39,326 bases of DNA from Modestobacter sp. (GTDB taxonomy: Bacteria > Actinomycetota > Actinomycetes > Mycobacteriales > Geodermatophilaceae): positions 1 through 39,326 of the forward strand of contig JAOPUQ010000313.1 in NCBI GenBank assembly GCA_025963425.1, in the 5' to 3' direction. The notes under the pieces were generated by a model that saw nothing but the letters and a program-made list of their open reading frames with translations, was not told where the DNA came from and made no database searches. The translations under genes were made by a program, and so were the position numbers. Of this stretch, positions 6,892 to 17,200 are shown in pieces (the stretch's first letter is position 1; each line of letters begins with the position of its first letter).

Positions 6892-9800
6892 ATGCCCCGT
6901 TTCATTCTCGTCGCGCTCACCCCGGTCTCCGCCCAACCCTCGGCCTCCATCGCGGTCGCGGGAGCGCGCGCGGGCGGCGTGGGTGTCCTGGACCTCACGC
7001 ATCGGGACATCGGGGACCTGGACCGACGAGGCGCCTCGGCCGAGCCGGGCGACCGGCCGTCCTCCATGGCGGCGGTGATCTCCACGGTCCGGGAGTTGCG
7101 GCGGCAGGCCCCTGGGGGCTGGGGGGTCCGGTACCGCGGTGACCAGCCCGTGACGGGTGCGCTGGTCCAGGGTCTGGTCGCCGTCATCGCGGCGGACGAG
7201 GGCCCGGCCACGATCGTGCTCACGGGCGGGGATCCGGAGCTGCTGGAACGCAACGTCGGGGCATGGCGGGCAACGGCGGCGCAGGTCCTGGTCGAGGTCG
7301 CCTCGCTCGACGAGGCCCTGACCGCCGTCCACCTCGGGGCGGACGCCCTGGTGGCACGAGGAAACGAAGCCGGCGGCCGGGTGGCGGAGGAGAGCTCTTT
7401 CATCCTGCTGCAGAAGCTGCTCGCGGCGGTCGAGGTGCCGGTGCTCGCGCACGGCGGGATCGGACGGCACTCCGCGGCAGCGGCGTGCGCGGTGGGCGCC
7501 GCGGGGGCGGTGCTCGACGCGCAACTCCTGCTCACCCGGGAGTCCCCGCTCGCTGCGGACGCCCGAGCGGCGTTGGCCCGGCTCGACGGGAGCGAGACGA
7601 CCTGCATCGGGTCGGGAACCGGTCCCCGCTACCGCTTCCTGAGCGGACGGGGATGCACCGCCGCAGACGAGCTGGATCGGTCGGCCCCGGCTCTGAACGG
7701 CGCGGTCCGCCGGTCCTGGGAGGCCCAGGTCGAGCGGCGCGCCGGCTGGGACCTCGCGGCCGGGGACTTCCTGCCCGTCGGCCAGGACATCGCACTGGCC
7801 GGCACGCTCGCGGCGACGCACCACACGACCGGCCGGGTGGTGCAGGCGGTCGGTGCGGCGGTGACGGAGCACCTCCGGGCGGCCGCCCGGTCCGCGTCGT
7901 TGGCGGAGGGGGCGCCCCTCGCGGAGGCGCACGGCACGCGCTACCCGCTCGTGCAGGGCCCGATGACCCGGGTGAGCGACCAGCCGGCCTTCGCTCGCGC
8001 CGTGGCCGACGCCGGAGCCCTGCCGTTCCTGGCTCTCGCGTTGCTCCGGGCACCGGAGGTGGACGACCTGCTGACCCGGACCGCGGCGGCACTGGACGGC
8101 CGTCCGTGGGGGGTGGGCGTCCTCGGCTTCGTCCCGGAGGATCTGCGGCAGGAGCAGCTGGAGACGATCCGGCGCCACCGGCCCCCCTTCGCCCTGGTCG
8201 CGGGTGGTGGGCCCGACCACGCGCAGGAGCTCGAGGCGGCCGGGATCACGACGTATCTGCACGTCCCCTCGCCGGGGCTGCTCCGCCTGTTCGCCCGGGC
8301 CGGCGCCCGTCACTTCGTCCTGGAGGGGCGGGAGTGCGGAGGCCACGTCGGACCGAGGTCGAGCTTCGTGCTCTGGGACAGGATGGTCGACGAACTGACC
8401 GCAACACTGCGCGGCGACGAATTGCAGAAGTGCCACGTGCTGTTCGCCGGCGGAGTCCACGACGCCTCCTCCGGAGCGGCGGTCGCGGCAGTGGCCGCGC
8501 CGTTGGTCGAGGCCGGGGCCAAGGTGGGCGCCCTCATGGGCACGGCCTACCTGTTCACCGAGGAGATCGTCGACTGCGGGGGAGTGACCCCGGTCTTCCA
8601 GGAAGAGGCCCTGGCCTGCCGGACGACCGCGCTGCTCGAGTCCGGGCCGGGTTACGCCACACGCTGCGCCCGGACGCCGATCGTCGACGCCTTCCTCGCG
8701 GAGCGGGGCAGCTTGCGCGACCGCGGCACTCCCGGCGGCGCGGTCACCGAGCGCCTGGAGCAGTTCAACCTGGGACGGCTGCGGATCGCGACGAAAGGCC
8801 TGGCCCACGGCGACGGCGGTCCGGTACCCGTAGACGCCGCGCGCCAGCGAACCGACGGGCTGTTCATGATGGGCGAGGTGGCCGGGCTGCGGTCCGCGGT
8901 GCTGCCGATGCAGCGGTTGCACGAGGACGTGTGCGCGGGCTCCGCCGTCCGGCTCCGCGAGCTCGCCGCGAGCGACCTGCCCACACCGACGCGGCCCACC
9001 CCGCCTCCGCTGGACCTGGCCATCGTGGGGATGTCCTGCCTGCTCCCCGGCGCCCAGGACCTGGAGCAGTACTGGTCGAACATCCTGACCGGCCGCGACG
9101 CGGTACGGGAGGTCCCGGCCGAGCGCTGGAACCTGGCGAGGTACTTCGACAGCGACCCGGTCGCGCGGGACAAGACGTACTCGCGGTGGGGCGGGTTCCT
9201 CGACGAGCTCCGTTTCGACCCGCTCGAGTACGGCATGCCGCCGAACTCGCTGCCGCACGTCGAGAGCATGCAGCTGCTGGCGCTGCACGCGGTCCGTTCC
9301 GCCATCCAGGACGCCGGCTACGCCGAGGGCGATCTGGCGCGGGAGACGACCTGTGTGGTGCTGGGCGCCGGCGGCGGGGTGGGGGACCTGGGGCAGAAGT
9401 ACGCGGTGCGCACGGCGCTGCCCGAGCTGCTCGGCGACGTGCCCGACGACGTGTTGGCCCGGCTGCCCGAGTGGAGCGAGGACTCCTTCCCCGGCATCCT
9501 CCTCAACGTCACCGCGGGACGGGTCGCGAACCGGTTCGACCTGGGCGGCCTGAACTGCACCATCGACGCGGCCTGCGCCTCGTCGCTCGCGGCCCTGCAC
9601 CTGGGTGCGCTGGAGCTGCGGGCCGGAACCAGCGACGTCGCGATCGTGGGCGGGATCGACACCGTCCAGAACGCGTTCGGCTATGTCGCCTTCGCCAAGA
9701 CCGGGGCGCTGTCCCCGACGGGCCGGTGCCGGCCGTTCGACGAGTCCGCCGACGGCATCGCCATCAGTGAGGGCGTCGCCGTCGTCGTCCTGAAGCGGCT

Positions 9801-12800
9801 GGCCGATGCCCAGCGCGACGGCGACCGGGTGTACGCCGTGGTGAAGGGTGTCGGCGGATCCAGCGACGGGCGGGCCCGCGGGCTGACGGCTCCGCGTCCG
9901 GAGGGCCAGGCGCGGGCGCTGGAGCGGGCCTACGCGACGGCCGGGGTCAGCCCGGCGACGGTCCAGCTCGTCGAGGCCCACGGAACGGGCACCGTGACCG
10001 GGGACCGGGTGGAGGTGGAGACCCTCCGGAGCGTCTACGAGACCGCCGGCGCGCAACCGGGATCGTGCGCGATCGGCTCGGTCAAGTCGATGATCGGGCA
10101 CACCAAGAGCACCGCGGGGCTGGCGGGCCTGGTGAAGGTGGCGAAGGCCCTGCACCACCGCGTGCTGCCGCCCACCATCGGCGTCACTGCGCCCAACGCC
10201 GCGCTGCGCGCCCCCGACTGCGCGTTCTACGTCAACACCGAGGCCCGGCCGTGGTTGGCCGGCGACGAGCCGCGCCGGGCCGCAGTCAGCGCCTTCGGGT
10301 TCGGCGGCACCAACTTCCACGCGGTCCTCGAGGAGTACGCGGACGGCACGCCCGGCCGCGCCGGCGCGGTGCGGTGGCCCAGCGAGCTGCTGGTCTGGTC
10401 GGGGACCCGGGACGCCGTGCGGGCGCGCATCGAGGACCTGCTCGCCGGACTGGACCGCCCGGTCGACCTCACCGCCCTGGCGGCGGCGACCCGCGACGCC
10501 GTCGGACCCCGGGACGGCGGGGGGCGGCTGGCCGTGGTGGTGCAGTCGCAGGAGGAGCTGCGGACCGCGCTCGCCGCCGCGCGGGACGTCCTTCCCGGCG
10601 AGGAGTTCGCCGGCCCGGGGATCTGGTGGACGGCGGCACCCGCGCCCGGCGACCTCGCGTTCCTGTACCCGGGGCAGGGCTCCCAGCGCCCCGGGATGCT
10701 CGGCGAGCTCGCGGTCTACTTCCCCGAGGTGCGGGACGCCTTCGAGCGGGCCGAGCGGGCGCTGGCCGGCGAGCTGCCCGTCCCGCTGCGGAACGTGGTC
10801 TTCCCCGCCCCGGCGTTCACCCCCCAGGAGCGCGGTGCGGCGCGCGACGCGCTGCGGGCGACCCGCTACGCCCAGCCGGCCCTCGGTGCGGCCGCGGTCG
10901 GCGCGACCGATCTGCTGGCCGCGTTCGGCGTCCGGCCGACGATGGCGGCGGGTCACAGCTACGGGGAGTACCCGGCGCTCTGGGCAGCCGGCGCCCTCGA
11001 CGAGACGGCGTTGCTCCGGCTCTCCGAGCGGCGGGGGCGCTGCATCGCCGACCACAGCGGTCCGGACGCCGGCTCGATGCTCGCCGTCCTGGCGCCGGCC
11101 GACCAGGTCGCGCAGCTGCTGGCGACGGTGGACGAGGTGTGGCCGAGCAACCGCAACGCGCCGCGCCAGACGGTGGTGTCGGGCACCCGGGACGGGCTGG
11201 CCCGCGCGGCGGCGGTCCTCGACACACACGGCGTGGAGCACCAGGAGCTCCCGGTGGCGGCGGGCTTCCATTCCCCGCTCGTGGCGCCGGCACGGGAGGC
11301 GTTCGCCGCCGTCCTCGCCGAGCTGCCCTTCCGGTCCCCGCAGGTGCCCGTCTTCGCGAACTCGACCGGTCGCGCGTACCCGTCGCGGCCCGACGAGGTC
11401 GCGGCGATGCTCGACCAGCACCTGATCAAGCCCGTGCTGTTCGCCGACTCGGTGGAGGCGATGCATGCGGCGGGTGCCCGCACCTATGTCGAGGTCGGTC
11501 CCGGTGCGGTCCTGACCGGCCTCGTCGACCAGATCCTGGACGGGCGGCCGCACACGGCGGTACCCGTCGACGGGGGACGGGGCGGCCTCCCGGGACTGCT
11601 CGTCGCCCTGGCCAGACTCTGGACGCAGGGAGTGCCCGTCACGTTCGACCGCCTGTCCGAGGACCGGGTGGCCGGCCGCCGGCCGGTCGCCGACGTGCTG
11701 GACGCGGCACGCGCGGACGAGCGTCCGTCGACGTGGGTCGTGGACGGGGCGAGCGCGCGGCCGGCATCGGCGGCCCGTCCGGGTGCGCGCGGCGACGTGG
11801 GCGCCGGTGCCGGCTCGCCGGCCGTGTCGAACCCGCCGCCGGCGACCGCGGCACCGGCTCCCCGCCCGGTTCCCTCGCCCGTCGCCGCGGCGTCCACTGC
11901 CGTCCCGGCGACACCGGATCCGGTGGCCACGGGCGGCGTCCCGGGTGCCACGGAGGTCGTCGTGGCGTTCCAGCACCTCATGGACCGCTTCCTCACGACG
12001 AACCGCGACGTGATGCTCGGGTACCTGCAGGGCGCGGCTCCCGCGTCGGCGGAGCCGGCCCCCTGGCCGGGAGCGGCCCCGGCCGAGCCGCCCGCACCGG
12101 CGGCACTGCCCGTGCCGGACCCGGTCGAGGCGCCGCCGGCACCGTCCGTGGACGACCACCCGGATCCCGCCGGACCGGTCCCGGCCGACCGGCCGCCGGT
12201 CCCCGTCCTCCAGCAGCTGCGGGACCTCCTGGTGGCGCGCACCGGCTATCCGGTCGAGATGCTCGACCCCGACCTGGACCTCGAGGCCGACCTCGGCATC
12301 GACTCCATCAAGCGCGTCGAGGTCATCGGCGCCTTCCAGCAGACCCGGTCCGGTGAGGACCAGGAGCGGGTCGCCGCGGCCATTCCCCTCCTCCGCCGGA
12401 CGCGGACCCTCACGGCGATGACGGAGATCCTGGAGACGGCGCTGGACGGGGGTTCGCCGGCGACGCCCCCTCCGCCGTCCGCCGGGAACGGCCGGCCTCC
12501 GCAGCCGGCCGTGCAGCAGGTGCCGCCGGCCGGTCTGCCCCCGGCGGCGGAAGGTCCCCCGTCAGCATCGGCGGAGCCCGTGCCGGCTCCGGGCGCGGTC
12601 GCCCCGGATCCGGCCGCAGTCCCCCGCCATGAGCTGGCGGTCACGACGCTCGGGCCCGCGCGCGAGGCAGCGGTGCTGCCCGGCGACGGGGTGTTCGTCG
12701 TGACCGACGACCGGCGAGGCGTGGCCCCGGCGGTCGTCGAACGGCTGGAGCAGCGGGGTGCCCGCGCCGTCCTGCTGCAGCTGCCCGCCCTGTCCGGCGC

Positions 12801-14283
12801 CGACGGCGACCCCGACGTCGGCGCCCTCCTCGACCGGGTCCGGGCCGGCTCGGGTGCCGTGCGTGGCCTGATCCACCTGCAGCCGCTGGAGGGGCGTGGG
12901 CCCGGCGGCACCGGGACGACCCCGGAGGACCGGGTGACCGCGGAGGTCACGACCCTCGCCCGGCTGGCCCGCGCGGCCGCCCCGGACCTCGCGGAGGGGC
13001 CGGGCGACCGCTGGCTGTTCACCGCGACGGCCGGTGGCGGCGGGTCCGCTCCCGGGTCGTGGGACGGGCCGATGGCCGCTGCCGCGATCTCGGGGCTGAT
13101 GACGACGGTCGCGACGGAGTGGCCGGCCGCCCATGTGCGCGTCGTCGACCTGACCGACGCCGACGCCGACGACCCGGCCGCGACCGCCGACGTCGTGGTG
13201 GGGGAGCTGCTGGACACCGGTCCGTCCGTCGAGGTCTCCCGCGTCGGGGACCGGCGCGCGACGACCCGCCCCCGGCCGGCCCCCCTCGCGGGTGCCGGGG
13301 CCGGCCTCGTCCTCGGGAGGGAATCGGTCGTCCTGCTCACCGGGGGCGCCCGCGGCGTCACCGCCGCGCTGGCCCTCGGGCTCGCCCGCGACGCCGACCC
13401 GACGCTGGTACTCGTCGGGCGCACGGCGCCACCGGACGCGGAGGAGGACCCCGCGACGGCGGGTGCGGCCGGGGGTGCAGCGCTGCGCAGGGCGCTCGTC
13501 GACCTGCTCCGCGCGCACGGGGACGAGCCCTCCCTTGCCGCGGTCGAGCAGCGCGCCGTCGAGGTCGAGCGCCAACGGGAGGTGCGAGGCACGCTGGCGG
13601 CGCTGGAGTCGCTCGGGACCCGGGTCGAGTACCACCAGGTCGACGTCCGGGAGCAGGAGGCGGTCCGCCGGCTCATCGACGACATCCATGCGCGGCACGG
13701 TCGGCTGGACGCCGTCGTCCACGGCGCGGGCATCGTCGAGGACCGGCTCCTGGTGGACAAGGACCCCCGGTCGATCGAGCGGGTGGTCTCGACGAAGGTC
13801 GGCGGTGCACTGCACCTGGTGCGGGCACTGCGCCCGGACTCGCTCGGTCTCCTGGTTCTGCTCACGTCGGTGGCCGGCTGGTTCGGCAACCCGGGCCAGG
13901 CGGACTACGCGGCAGCGAACCGGGCGCTCGACGCACTCGCCGCCGGGCTCGACAGCGAGTGGCCGGGGCGCGTGGTGGCGATGAGCTGGGGGCCGTGGGG
14001 CGGCGGGTTGGGCATGGTGACCCCCGAGGTCGGCCAGGGGTTCCTCGCCCGCGGCATCGTCCCCGTACCCCTCGAGGCGGGGGTGGCCGCCTTCCTCGCG
14101 GAGATCCGGCACGGGGGCACGGGGGACCACCACGTGCTGCTCGGCTCCGGCCCGTGGTGCCCGCCCGGTGCGGACCTGGCCCGGGGTGCTCCGGGAGACC
14201 GGTTCGCCATGGACCCCGGCCGACCGGTCGGCGACCTGATCACGGCCGACCCGGCGCTGGTCCTCGGGCGGACCGGATCGTGA
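6892..14283 (+). CDS. Giant synthase subunit 1: (ER-like)x2-KS-AT-ACP-KR, PUFA-synthase-like
   Basis: This 2463-residue iterative type I synthase subunit has, in order: two tandem nitronate-monooxygenase/PfaD-like flavin domains (about 1-300 and 340-690; GNEAGGRV and ECGGHVGP); a ketosynthase from about 706 with C895, H1030 and H1070; an acyltransferase from about 1250 with GHSYG (S1356) and GFHS; a proline/alanine-rich linker; one acyl carrier domain with LGIDSIKRVEVIG (S1805); and a ketoreductase from about 2144 (TGGARGV; S2326, Y2339, N2343). The carrier motif and the PfaD-like enoyl reductase are hallmarks of PUFA-type synthases, where the reductase is normally a separate protein. There is no dehydratase; the next subunit has one. 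The stop overlaps the next start (GTGA). Confidence 0.92.
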   Translation: MPRFILVALTPVSAQPSASIAVAGARAGGVGVLDLTHRDIGDLDRRGASAEPGDRPSSMAAVISTVRELRRQAPGGWGVRYRGDQPVTGALVQGLVAVIAADEGPATIVLTGGDPELLERNVGAWRATAAQVLVEVASLDEALTAVHLGADALVARGNEAGGRVAEESSFILLQKLLAAVEVPVLAHGGIGRHSAAAACAVGAAGAVLDAQLLLTRESPLAADARAALARLDGSETTCIGSGTGPRYRFLSGRGCTAADELDRSAPALNGAVRRSWEAQVERRAGWDLAAGDFLPVGQDIALAGTLAATHHTTGRVVQAVGAAVTEHLRAAARSASLAEGAPLAEAHGTRYPLVQGPMTRVSDQPAFARAVADAGALPFLALALLRAPEVDDLLTRTAAALDGRPWGVGVLGFVPEDLRQEQLETIRRHRPPFALVAGGGPDHAQELEAAGITTYLHVPSPGLLRLFARAGARHFVLEGRECGGHVGPRSSFVLWDRMVDELTATLRGDELQKCHVLFAGGVHDASSGAAVAAVAAPLVEAGAKVGALMGTAYLFTEEIVDCGGVTPVFQEEALACRTTALLESGPGYATRCARTPIVDAFLAERGSLRDRGTPGGAVTERLEQFNLGRLRIATKGLAHGDGGPVPVDAARQRTDGLFMMGEVAGLRSAVLPMQRLHEDVCAGSAVRLRELAASDLPTPTRPTPPPLDLAIVGMSCLLPGAQDLEQYWSNILTGRDAVREVPAERWNLARYFDSDPVARDKTYSRWGGFLDELRFDPLEYGMPPNSLPHVESMQLLALHAVRSAIQDAGYAEGDLARETTCVVLGAGGGVGDLGQKYAVRTALPELLGDVPDDVLARLPEWSEDSFPGILLNVTAGRVANRFDLGGLNCTIDAACASSLAALHLGALELRAGTSDVAIVGGIDTVQNAFGYVAFAKTGALSPTGRCRPFDESADGIAISEGVAVVVLKRLADAQRDGDRVYAVVKGVGGSSDGRARGLTAPRPEGQARALERAYATAGVSPATVQLVEAHGTGTVTGDRVEVETLRSVYETAGAQPGSCAIGSVKSMIGHTKSTAGLAGLVKVAKALHHRVLPPTIGVTAPNAALRAPDCAFYVNTEARPWLAGDEPRRAAVSAFGFGGTNFHAVLEEYADGTPGRAGAVRWPSELLVWSGTRDAVRARIEDLLAGLDRPVDLTALAAATRDAVGPRDGGGRLAVVVQSQEELRTALAAARDVLPGEEFAGPGIWWTAAPAPGDLAFLYPGQGSQRPGMLGELAVYFPEVRDAFERAERALAGELPVPLRNVVFPAPAFTPQERGAARDALRATRYAQPALGAAAVGATDLLAAFGVRPTMAAGHSYGEYPALWAAGALDETALLRLSERRGRCIADHSGPDAGSMLAVLAPADQVAQLLATVDEVWPSNRNAPRQTVVSGTRDGLARAAAVLDTHGVEHQELPVAAGFHSPLVAPAREAFAAVLAELPFRSPQVPVFANSTGRAYPSRPDEVAAMLDQHLIKPVLFADSVEAMHAAGARTYVEVGPGAVLTGLVDQILDGRPHTAVPVDGGRGGLPGLLVALARLWTQGVPVTFDRLSEDRVAGRRPVADVLDAARADERPSTWVVDGASARPASAARPGARGDVGAGAGSPAVSNPPPATAAPAPRPVPSPVAAASTAVPATPDPVATGGVPGATEVVVAFQHLMDRFLTTNRDVMLGYLQGAAPASAEPAPWPGAAPAEPPAPAALPVPDPVEAPPAPSVDDHPDPAGPVPADRPPVPVLQQLRDLLVARTGYPVEMLDPDLDLEADLGIDSIKRVEVIGAFQQTRSGEDQERVAAAIPLLRRTRTLTAMTEILETALDGGSPATPPPPSAGNGRPPQPAVQQVPPAGLPPAAEGPPSASAEPVPAPGAVAPDPAAVPRHELAVTTLGPAREAAVLPGDGVFVVTDDRRGVAPAVVERLEQRGARAVLLQLPALSGADGDPDVGALLDRVRAGSGAVRGLIHLQPLEGRGPGGTGTTPEDRVTAEVTTLARLARAAAPDLAEGPGDRWLFTATAGGGGSAPGSWDGPMAAAAISGLMTTVATEWPAAHVRVVDLTDADADDPAATADVVVGELLDTGPSVEVSRVGDRRATTRPRPAPLAGAGAGLVLGRESVVLLTGGARGVTAALALGLARDADPTLVLVGRTAPPDAEEDPATAGAAGGAALRRALVDLLRAHGDEPSLAAVEQRAVEVERQREVRGTLAALESLGTRVEYHQVDVREQEAVRRLIDDIHARHGRLDAVVHGAGIVEDRLLVDKDPRSIERVVSTKVGGALHLVRALRPDSLGLLVLLTSVAGWFGNPGQADYAAANRALDALAAGLDSEWPGRVVAMSWGPWGGGLGMVTPEVGQGFLARGIVPVPLEAGVAAFLAEIRHGGTGDHHVLLGSGPWCPPGADLARGAPGDRFAMDPGRPVGDLITADPALVLGRTGS

Positions 14284-17200
14284 CCGGCGACCGGGCCGGG
14301 GGAGCGGGGACCAGTCCGGTTCCGCCGCCGGCGGTGGCGATCGTGGGGATGGAGTGCATCTTCCCGGGTGCACCGGACCTGGCCACCTACTGGCGGAACA
14401 TCGTGGACGGCGTGGACGCCGTCGGCGACCCGCCCGAGGACTGGGGCGCCGACCTCTACTACGACCCGTCGTCGTCGGAGAACGACCGCGTCTACACCAC
14501 GCAGGGGGGCTGGCTCGGCGACCTCGCCCGCTTCGACCCGGTGACCAACGGCGTCATGCCCACGTCCGTGGACGGCGGCGAGCCCGACCAGTTCCTGGCG
14601 CTGGAGGTGGCACACCGGGCCCTGCGCGACGCCGGCGGAGCCGAGTGGATCGCCGACCGGTCCCGTGCCGGGGTCATCATCGGCCGCGGCACCTACGTCA
14701 ACCGCAGCTTCACCAACGTGGTCCAGCACGGGCTGGTCGTCGACCAGACCGTCCGGCTGCTGGCCCAGCTGCACCCCGAGCACACCCCCGAGGAGCTGCA
14801 GGCGATCAAGGCCGGGCTCAAGGCCAGCCTGCCGCCGTTCAACGCGGAGATGGCGCCCGGACTCGTCCCCAACGTCATGAGCGGGCGGATCGCCAACCGC
14901 CTCGACCTCATGGGGCCCAACTTCACCGTCGACGCCGCCTGCGCGTCGTCGCTGCTGGCGGTCGACCTCGCGATCGAGGAACTCCGGGCCGGCCGGTGCG
15001 ACGTCATGCTGGCCGGTGGGGTGCACGCCTCGACCCCGGCACCGATCCTGCAGATCTTCTGCCAGCTGGAGGCGCTGTCGCGCACGGGCCGGATCAGCCC
15101 GTTCGACGAGCGCGCCGACGGGACGCTGCTCGGCGAGGGCCTGGGCTTCGTCGTCCTCAAGCGGCACGACGACGCCCTGCGCGACGGGGACCGGGTGTAC
15201 GCGCTGATCCGTTCGGTCGGGGTGGCCAGCGACGGGCGGGCGCAGGGACTGCTCGCGCCCCGGGTCGAGGGCGAGGAGCTGGCGCTCCGCCGGGCGTACG
15301 AGGCGGCGGGCGTGGATCCGGCCACGGTGGAGCTCGTCGAGGCGCACGGCACGGGAACCCCGGTCGGTGATGCCGCGGAGGTGGCGGCGCTGACCGCGGT
15401 GTTCGGCCCGCGCGGCGCGGCCGGACCCACCATCGCCCTGGGCACCGTGAAGTCGATGATCAGCCACCTCATCCCGGCCTCGGGGATGGCCGGGCTGATC
15501 AAGACAGCCCTCGCACTGCACCGCCGCGTGCTGCCGCCCACCCTGCACTGCGAGCGGGTGAACCCGGCGCTGGGGCTGGAGCGCTCCAGCCTGTACCTCA
15601 ACACCGTGTCCCGCCCCTGGGTGCACGGGGCACGCAGCCCGCGCCGGGCGGGCGTGGACTCCTTCGGTTTCGGCGGGATCAACGCACACGCCGTGCTCGA
15701 GGAGGCCGCGGCGGGGGACCCGGACGCCCCGTTCGCTCCTTCGGGCATGCCAGAGGTGATGGTCCTCGATGCCGGCTCGCGCGCCGAGCTGCGGAACCGC
15801 TGCTCGGAGCTCGCCACCAGCCTCGACGAGGCGGTACCCCTCGCCGTGACCGCGGCCGAGCTGGCCACCGACCCGGGAGCGGACCCGCCGGAACGGCTGA
15901 CCGTGGTCGCCTCCTCGGTGGCCGATCTGCGGTCCAAGCTCGCCGGCGCGGCGGACAAGCTGGCCGACGCCGGCCGGCGGCGGCTGTGGAACCGCGGCGG
16001 GGTGTACTACGTGCAGGACCCCCTCGGACGCGACGGGCGCCTCGCCCTGGTCTTCCCGGGCGAGGGCTCCCAGTACGTGGGGATGCTCGCGGACGTCGTC
16101 ATGGCCTTCCCGACCGTGCGTCGCTGGTTCGACCTGCTCGACCGCGCGTTCGAGGACCACCCGCGCGGCTTTCCGCCGAGCCACGCGGTCTACCCCCCGC
16201 CGGGGGACCCCGCCGCCGAGGCGCTCATCTGGCGGATGGACGTGGGCCCGGAGTCCATCTTCGCCGCGAGTCAGGGGCTGCTGGCCCTGCTCCGCGAGCT
16301 CGGACTGCGCGTCGACGCCGCGGTCGGCCACAGCACGGGGGAGTGGTCCGCCCTGGTGGCGGCCGGGGCGCTCGCCGTCGGCGACGACGAGCGGGTGGTC
16401 CGTGACGTGGCGGCGCTCAACCGGCTCTACGAGCGACTGCACGGCGAGGGCACGCTGCCCCGCGCCGTGCTGCTGACCGTCGGCGGCGCTGCCCGCGACC
16501 GTGTCGACGAGGCGCTGCGGAGGGCCGAGGGGCGGCTGGCGCTCGCCCTCGACAACTGCCCGAGCCAGGTCGTCCTGTGCGGGGACGAGGATGCGGCCGC
16601 GGCCGCGGAGGCGGTGCTGCAGGCCAGCGGCGCCGTCTGCCAACGGTTGCCCTTCGACCGGCCGTACCACACCCCGGCCTTCGACGACTTCGCCCGCCAG
16701 GTCCGCCGGCACCTGGACGCGCTCGACGTGCACGCGCCCACGGCGGATCTCTACTCATGCCGCACGGCCGCCCGCTTTCCCCGGGACCCTGCCGCCATTC
16801 GGGACCTGGCCGCCGAGCAGTGGGCGCACCCGGTGCGTTTCCGGGAAACGGTGGAGCAGATGTACGGCGACGGCGTCCGGCTGTTCGTCGAGGTCGGTCC
16901 CCGCGCCAACCTGACGGCCTTCGTCGACGCCACCCTGCGGGGACGGCCGCACCTGGCGGTGGCCAGCGATGCGCCCGGTGCGGGTCTGGCGCAGTTGACG
17001 GCGCTCGTCGCCCAGCTCCTCGCCCACCGCGTCCCCCTGGATCGGTTCCGGCCCCAGGCGCCGGCGGTGGAGCCGCGAGGGCGCCGGCGCGCGGGGTTGC
17101 GCCTGGCCACTGGGCTGCAGCCGCTCCGGCTGCCCGCCGACGTGGCCGGGACGGCGGTCCGCGGTTCGCTCGAGGGCGCTGCGACGGCGCCCCCGTCGAC

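Noticed and set aside
6721..12159. A 1812-codon open frame on the minus strand opposite the first synthase
   Set aside because: It is arginine/glycine/histidine-rich with no domains and mirrors the codon structure of the plus-strand synthase; a GC-rich shadow.
14280..15750. The KS of subunit 2 as a chain-length-factor-like inactive domain, as in PfaC
   Set aside because: The active-site cysteine (C221) and both histidines are present, so it is a competent KS.
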